Positions 58,052 to 64,000 of a stretch of DNA of 64,000 nt are shown one piece after another. Every line of letters begins with the position of its first letter. Position 1 is the first letter of the stretch. The notes under the pieces were generated by a model. That model did not search any database, was not told the origin of the DNA, and worked only from the letters and a program-made list of their open reading frames with translations. The stretch is taken from NCBI GenBank assembly GCA_946811695.1, contig OX328125.1, positions 108,669,715-108,733,714 on the forward strand, read 5' to 3'. Both the position numbers and the translations under genes were made by a program. The stretch is from Gonocerus acuteangulatus (Eukaryota; Arthropoda; Insecta; Hemiptera; Coreidae).

Positions 58052-58985
58052 ACTAGCTGACTACCCGTGGGGTCTTATTGCGAAGACCACATCCAGTTAC
58101 TTTTGAAGTAGCAGTAGTGATTTATAACAGTTACTCGTACTCGTTGATAAGCTTACTGATTAGCTAATAGGTTCTTTGCTGGTTATCTATCACTACCTGA
58201 CTCGTTATCTACGGTTATAATTTCTTATTCGATAATGGCAAGCAATATTTATTAATAAAAAGGTTAATATGATCAAAATCAATTCTCTCACCTATGAAAT
58301 AAGTTATTAAGCATTAAAGTTGACTGTTTTGCAGGTTATGAAGGATAGCAAACAATGTTATTTGTAAACAAACATATTTTATTACTTTTCTCTCTCTCTC
58401 TCTTTTTTTGGATATTTTACCTTTATTAAGCATTACATGCTATGCGTTTCCGCTCGCAACGCTACGCTCCGCTCGCTCAAGAAGATATCGAAACCCTAGT
58501 CTATCCAACTCGCTAAAATTAATAGGATTCCATTAATTTTTCCCCGTAAGAAACCAATCCGTTTTACTTTGTCAGGAACATCGCGAACTAATTGTAAAAG
58601 ACTCATTTTTCTCACTAACATAAGCAGAGCTTTTTCATAAACAAAAGCTAATTCACTGTTGAAGGTTTCTTTACTCCCAGCAAGAACGAATGCAATTGGT
58701 CATCAGAATCCTCCAATAGGAAGGCAAAGGAGTTATGTGCATGCGCCAAATCACTGATACAATCACTACTGCTACTTCAAAAGTAACTGGATGTGGTCTT
58801 CGCAAAAAGACCCCCTTCGCTTGCCTGCTCTAACCAACTCAAACTTTAAACCCCCCTAAAAGTACTTAAAAATTCGAATATCAAAAAAATCCTTTCTTAG
58901 CGAGTGCCTACGTTATATAGGGAGTGTCCATTCAAAATTTTATGTCGAGTGGTTTGGGCTGGGGGATAATAGGTCAGTGAGTGGT
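58052..58985 (-). mobile_element. Helitron 3' end with an M1 insertion
   Basis: On plus the end reads ACTAGCTGACTACCCGTG, i.e. a minus-strand 3' CTAG-T with a CACGGGTAG stem side. After the M1 element the text continues CCTTCGCTTGCCTGCTC. The inner limit near 58985 is judged from where family-B sequence resumes. Confidence 0.5.
58070..58813. mobile_element. Inverted-repeat DNA transposon, family M1
   Basis: Ends GGGTCTTATTGCGAAGACC and complement. No matching 8-bp flanks (TACCCGTG versus CCTTCGCT), unlike the other copies, so one flank was probably altered. Confidence 0.75.
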
Positions 58986-59256
58986 ATTTGAAAAATATAT
59001 AGTAGATGCAGTGAACAATACCCAAATTCTGAGGAAAGTGCTTAGATATTCCTCTCCTGCAATACGGACTTTTATAATATTAAGTCCAGGATTAACATAT
59101 GGGGTCTATGTGAGGATTCTTCAATTCTTTTGCATATTAATCATAAACTGGATGAAGTGCCTATTATGTATCTTCGATAATTAACAGCTAAGGTCCTGAG
59201 GATTCGTCTGGGATGATCGGAACAGTAGAAATCTAGTGTTTGCTATTACCACATAC

Positions 59257-59851
59257 GGTACTTACGTATTAGCGTCAAAGCAGGTTAAAGAAGCGGTTCT
59301 CGTTCAGAGATCTGGATCATGGATAACGCATTTCTATTGGTCAATCACTATCAGAGATATCATCTATCGTGTTTATAGTAGCCATCTTGTTCCCTTTGTC
59401 TTTTTAACGCAATTCATTTGTGCTTTATTTACCCACGCAATTGTTGTTGTTTTTTTTTTTGTTACGCGATTTCAGTTTCTGTGCGAGATAGCGACATCAG
59501 AATAGCTAGGATGAAAGCTACTTTTTCGAAGCGATGCCAAATTGTGTATCAGTCCATTATCCAGCGAAAAACCATCCTTGATCTATATTATCAACGAGTT
59601 GGATTGACTAGAGTTTAGATATAATCTTGAGCGAGCGTAGCGAGCGGAAACGCATAGCAATTATGCTATTAATATAAGTGCTACGCGTTTTCGCTAGCTA
59701 AAGTTTATATCTTAACCTAAATCGTTGATAATCCCGTCGCCATATTGGCGAAATCTGATTTGACTCCTTGATCCAGATCTCTGACACGGTGTAGATCCAG
59801 TTCTCTGAGACCCGGCTCTTTAACCTGCTTTGACGCTAATACGTAAGTACC
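59257..59851. mobile_element. Inverted-repeat DNA transposon, family M2, 595 bp
   Basis: Ends GGTACTTACGTATTAGCG and complement; exact 8-bp duplication CCACATAC at 59249-59256 and 59852-59859. Close to the 9324 copy along its whole length. Confidence 0.85.
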
Positions 59852-60049
59852 CCACATACGTTCAACTTTGACTCCATTTACAACACCTACACCCACTCTA
59901 CGCAGTTGAGCCACATTATAATATCATCATAACTAAAGTAGGAATAGTGTAGATGGAGATAGTTAGCCGCTGTAGAGATACGAAGACAGGTATAGTTGGG
60001 ATTCGGCTAGGAGAAAAACGTCAGACTTTCAAAAAGAAATCTGTATTTT

Positions 60050-60087
60050 GGACGTTTCGACTGCAACAATGGCAGCCTTCTTCAGCT
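60050..60087 (-). ncRNA. Hammerhead ribozyme motif in PLE 3' region
   Basis: Minus strand: CTGAAGA, stem II GGCTGC/GCAGTC (one G-U pair), GAAA, CGTC, then C. The cut is predicted after GTC, between 60051 and 60050 on plus numbering. Stem I is weak. It lies about 550 bp behind the stop of the PLE ORF at 60639 and on the same strand. Confidence 0.7.
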
Positions 60088-60638
60088 AAAAAATATATAC
60101 AACTTATAAGTAAAGAAATTGTACAACTAGTAAGTAAAAGACAGGCAGAAATGAGCGGAGTATATATATCAATACAATAAATTTTAACCAATCTTATTTT
60201 TAAAACCAATGAAAATACAGTAGTTGGAAAGTGAACAGCATGTAGAAAGTGTTAGTAAAAACAGTACAAAAAAAATTAAACAGTAAAAACAACGAACATT
60301 TTTTATGTAGTGAAAAACAAAATCTATTTTATAAGTGAATACAATTTATAACAATTAATATATAGATACATACCACTAGAGAATGCCTAGGGGGGAGGGA
60401 GGAAGACCTTGATGACAACTTAGGTAACCATGGTTGAATGTATGAGGGACAGCAACTACACAGGGGGTTTTATAGTTTTGACCGGGGGAGGGCTGAGGAA
60501 GCGAGGAAGCGGTAAGTCGGTAAGATGAAAGAAGAGCAATTGCTGGGTTGTAAAAGCGGGTTGTAAAGGTGTTAAGAGTTTTGGGACACACAAGTAGAAA
60601 GATTGTCTGGAGCCTGGGAACAAAGATAAAAAAGGAGG

Positions 60639-61592
60639 TCAGGACAATTTATGGAAGACGGCGGAGTAGGCAGGGGAGATGTTTTGTTTGTCGGTTTTGT
60701 AATTAATGTTGTTGGGGTTTAAGTTAATGTGGACGCATTCGGAAATCTGTCGTTTTTTGGTGTTTCGTTCTGTGGAAAGTATTTTTGTGTCGTCAAAGTT
60801 GAAAGTGTGTTTTTTTGTTATGGCGTGTTTTGCGAGGGCGGATTTGTGGATTTCTTTGTTTTTTACTGTTCGTTTGTGTTGTGTTATGCGGGAGTGAATA
60901 TAATTTTTGGTTTCACCTATGTATACTGCATTACAGGAGGGGGTTTGGCAGGGTATTTGGTAAACGCAGTGGGTAGTGCAGTCATAGGGAATGGGATCTT
61001 TGAGTTTGGTGTACAATGTAGTTAGTTTGTTAGTGGTTTTTAACCCAAAGTTTAGTGACGGGAGGGCTTTTTTTAAAGTCTTTGTGAGTTTTTCAGTCAG
61101 TCCTGGTGTGTATGTCAGGGAACGAAATATCTGGAGGGAGGATTCGAGGGAGGTATTGGGGGAGGTGGCATTGAAGGATTGGGATTTTATTTGTTTTATA
61201 AGCCGGTTTATGAGGTTGGGGGGGAATTGATTCAGTGTTAATATTTCGGTAGCTTTATTCAAGTTTTCATTGTGGAAGGACTCATGGGATAAGGAGAGGG
61301 CGCGGCGAAGAAGGTTCCGAGCTACATTGGTTTTCATGTGGTAAGGATGGGAAGAGTGGAAATTGAGTAAACGTCCAGAATATGTAGGTTTAGTATACCA
61401 GTTTGTGATGATAGTGCCGTCAGTCTGTCTGATAAGTAGAACGTCCAAGTAGGGGAGTTGTTGGTCTTGTTCAGTCTCCACCGTAAATTGTAGTCTGGGA
61501 TGATAGGAGTTGAAGCAGTCTATAATAAATGTTAAAAAAATAATGGGCAATAAGCGATCTGTTTCTGTAACCCCTACGCTGCTAAAAGCCAC
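60639..61592 (-). pseudogene. Penelope-like element, RT C-terminus plus GIY-YIG endonuclease
   Basis: A 317-codon frame. Residues 1-22 come from the adjoining 92-bp repeat and are not PLE. From about residue 23 the text follows PLE reverse transcriptase after the catalytic region: FIIDCFNSYHP, LPYLDVLLIR, TNWYTKPTYSGRLLNF and HPYHMKTNVARNLLRRAL. A linker with Cys 205, 209, 215 and 220 leads to the GIY-YIG domain (VYQIP 210-214, VYIGET 223-228, Arg 235), then KSALAKHAITKKHTFNF and ILSTERN with the expected Glu at 276. It ends in a normal stop. The RT catalytic motif and N-terminus are missing, so the copy cannot be autonomous. It is open throughout, which suggests a recent insertion. Confidence 0.85.
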
Positions 61593-62464
61593 TGCAGTGG
61601 CTCAGGAATGCGTAGTCCCGGTGTGCTGAAAATAATGGGCAATAAGCGATCTGTTTCTGTAACCCCTACGCTGCTAAAAGCCACTGCAGTGGCTCAGGAA
61701 TGCGTAGTCCCGGTGTGCTGAAAATAATGGGCAATAAGCGATCTGTTTCTGTAACCCCTACGCTGCTAAAAGCCACTGCAGTGGCTCAGGAATGCGTAGT
61801 CCCGGTGTGCTGAAAATAATGGGCAATAAGCGATCTGTTTCTGTAACCCCTACGCTGCTAAAAGCCACTGCAGTGGCTCAGGAATGCGTAGTCCCGGTGT
61901 GCTGAAAATAATGGGCAATAAGCGATCTGTTTCTGTAACCCCTACGCTGCTAAAAGCCACTGCAGTGGCTCAGGAATGCGTAGTCCCGGTGTGCTGAAAA
62001 TAATGGGCAATAAGCGATCTGTTTCTGTAACCCCTACGCTGCTAAAAGCCACTGCAGTGGCTCAGGAATGCGTAGTCCCGGTGTGCTGAAAATAATGGGC
62101 AATAAGCGATCTGTTTCTGTAACCCCTACGCTGCTAAAAGCCACTGCAGTGGCTCAGGAATGCGTAGTCCCGGTGTGCTGAAAATAATGGGCAATAAGCG
62201 ATCTGTTTCTGTAACCCCTACGCTGCTAAAAGCCACTGCAGTGGCTCAGGAATGCGTAGTCCCGGTGTGCTGAAAATAATGGGCAATAAGCGATCTGTTT
62301 CTGTAACCCCTACGCTGCTAAAAGCCACTGCAGTGGCTCAGGAATGCGTAGTCCCGGTGTGCTGAAAATAATGGGCAATAAGCGATCTGTTTCTGTAACC
62401 CCTACGCTGCTAAAAGCCACTACAGTGGCTCAGGAATGCGTAGTCCCGGTGTGCTGAAAATAAT
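61538..62464. repeat. 92-bp tandem repeat, about ten copies
   Basis: GGGCAATAAGCGATCTG recurs every 92 bp (61545, 61637 and so on). Each unit holds the 16-bp palindrome AGCCACTGCAGTGGCT, flanked by CTACGC and GCGTAG that can pair around it. Units are nearly identical; one has ACTACAGTGG. It adjoins the 5' edge of the PLE fragment. Confidence 0.95.
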
Positions 62465-63440
62465 GTAGAATAAATAGACCAATAAGGCGATAAGCATGCT
62501 TTCTTCGTAACCAACCAATAATTATAACAACAAAAAATTAAATAAATTTTGAATCATTGCCTATTATTGTTTCAGGAGAATTCTGTTGCCCAAAGTGGCC
62601 AGCTTCCACTCAGATTGGCTTAATTACTACTTATTTTGAACATTCATCAAACAGTATTATTTCCAATTCAAATAATAATTTATTCCCGCAAAACAATTTT
62701 AGAAAGAAGGTGTAAAAGTAGCCAGCGTGCTGTATTCAAGTCAGCATGGAAAGGTTGGCGAGGTTCCACATTATAATTTGAAATAACAAAATTATTTACC
62801 TAAGTATAGTTCACATAATTATTATTGAGAAAAACCAATGAATAACTTTCTAAATTCTCTATTTCTAATATATAATCTAACTTTTAAATATTGTCAGCCC
62901 AAAAATTTGTAGCCCCAGAAAGTTCCAATGTGCCTTAGACAATAGGTAAATTTTCAACTCCGTTCAATTACAAATGTATTTAATTTTGTTTTCAGAGAAA
63001 TGTCAATTTTAAATATTTTTTGGTAATGTTAATGGAAGAGGAGGGGGGGGGGTTAAGGGGCCCATGAAGTTATTTGGACATGTGCCCATAGCTCCTCTCG
63101 GAGGCTCATCTGGCCGCTCAGCACCTTGTTACCTGTTATGGCCAGGAGCACCAGCAGTGTAAGGGTTAAGTTATCACTCTTAATGCAATTCCCTAAACTA
63201 ATAATTGTACTACTGATAAATCGATTTTGATATATTTTTTTATTTTGTAACTTCTGAATACAATGGCATTCCTTTTTCTTTTCTTTTTTTTTGCATGTCA
63301 TTTATAACTTAGTAATAATTTAATGAACATTTAAAAATACATATAAAAAAGTGAAAAATTATCTTACACTCTAACATATGAAAGCTTGAATAAGGAAATA
63401 TCTCAATCCCAATTCATGAACTGGTCCTTCACCTAAGAAA
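62465..63440. other. AT-rich DNA without recognised features
   Basis: A G-rich patch (about 63040-63052) and nothing else I can support; the minus frame at 63053-63301 shows no family features. Confidence 0.5.
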
Positions 63441-63545
63441 CATAAAATTAGTATGTATGATTATTATAATTATAATTAGTATGTATGATTATTATAATTA
63501 TAATTAGTATGTATGATTATTATAATTATAATTAGTATGTATGAT

Positions 63546-63590
<45 letters not shown>

Positions 63591-63845
63591 GGCGCATCTA
63601 CATCTAGGTCATTAGCGCCGACATCCAGGGTGCAGCGAGGAATTTTACCAGCGAGCCGTGGGATGGTAAAATTCCTGCCGGAGGTTGGGAATCGAACCCA
63701 CCATCTCCCGCTTATGAATCCAAGGCGCTAGCCATTAGACCACGGGAGACCCCATGTATGATTATTATAATTATAATTAGTATGTATGATTATTATAATT
63801 ATAATTAGTATGTATGATTATTATAATTATAATTAGTATGTGTAA
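63441..63845. repeat. 28-bp satellite, interrupted by a SINE
   Basis: Units of AGTATGTATGATTATTATAA plus TTATAATT, about three before and three to four after the SINE at 63547-63754. Confidence 0.9.
63547..63754 (-). mobile_element. tRNA-derived SINE, family S1
   Basis: Minus strand: GGGTCTCCCGTGGTCTAATG head, B box GTGGGTTCGATTCCC, tail GGCGCTAATGACCTAGATG, and poly(A) of about 40 (T run on plus). The flanks ATGTATGATTATT are repeated on both sides but also belong to the satellite. Confidence 0.85.
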
Positions 63846-64000
63846 TGCCACAAACACTTTCTTTTTACATAGTATTAATGACATCCTGATATATTTGTCA
63901 CACAATATTTGATAAATAAAAATGACATTGTTTGGTTTGAAAATGCTTGAAATGTATTTAGCCTCTGACAAATCCTAGTTATCTCCTCACAAAGGCATGA

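Larger units (their letters stand above)
54266..59073 (-). mobile_element. Element family B, minus strand, opened by several insertions
   Basis: 3' hairpin at 54270; 5' end GGAAAGTGCTTAGATATTCC then CTCTCCTGCAATACGGAC at 59073. Inserted within it: a foldback (54448-56160) and an S2 SINE (56190-56535) in the TA tract, a PLE-like inverted repeat (57285-57925) with a hAT-like MITE, and a Helitron 3' end with an M1 element (58052-about 58985). Confidence 0.65.

Noticed and set aside
60706..61230. Plus-strand frames opposite the PLE
   Set aside because: Shadows of the minus-strand PLE frame, which has clear family motifs.
61538..62464. Hammerhead ribozyme in the 92-bp unit
   Set aside because: The unit has a strong nested hairpin but no CUGANGA box followed by a stem and GAAA in either orientation.

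Overview
The window is eukaryotic, non-coding and repeat-dominated. It is strongly AT-rich, with dozens of long (TA)n tracts, poly(A)/poly(T) runs, SINEs with RNA polymerase III promoter boxes, LINE and Penelope-like (PLE) retroelement fragments, Helitron ends and many short inverted-repeat DNA transposons with clean target-site duplications (TSDs). There are no operons, Shine-Dalgarno signals, compact coding or CRISPR arrays. The repeat types fit an invertebrate animal, perhaps an arthropod; the sequence alone does not let me name the species.

Only one long reading frame looks like it could be more than transposon debris: 30784-32310, eight exact 180-bp (60-residue) repeats without an indel or stop. 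The other coding remnants belong to mobile elements: a PLE C-terminus with a GIY-YIG domain (60639-61592, minus), a second PLE GIY-YIG fragment (33048-33413, plus), and four non-LTR pieces near 10.5, 35.5, 52.0 and 53.8 kb.

Layout. 0-8 kb: AT-rich DNA, an 8-bp-TSD inverted-repeat element, a PLE-type palindrome with a hammerhead-like motif, Helitron ends, and tRNA- and 5S-SINEs. 8-18 kb: a nested stack of DNA transposons, composite elements A and B, and minisatellites of 75 and 46 bp. 18-22 kb: a 3.2-kb near-perfect palindrome made of two copies of element A. 22-30 kb: more inverted-repeat elements, a 31-bp minisatellite, a second foldback. 30-34 kb: the 60-residue repeat ORF, then a palindromic PLE with a well-formed hammerhead motif. 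34-45 kb: Helitron-like and LINE insertions, ~100-bp and ~110-bp tandem repeats, a hAT-like MITE. 45-60 kb: element B copies, a small hammerhead-bearing insertion, a 1.7-kb foldback, and an element B copy opened by several later insertions. 60-64 kb: the best PLE with its 3' hammerhead motif, a 92-bp tandem array at its 5' side, and a SINE inside a 28-bp satellite.

The recurring themes are hammerhead-like motifs next to PLE sequence, PLE pieces arranged as inverted repeats, three SINE families sharing 3' tail modules, minisatellites whose units are transposon ends, and insertions within insertions that can be ordered in time. I see no complete autonomous element, no functional tRNA or rRNA gene, and no ordinary multi-exon host gene that I can support.
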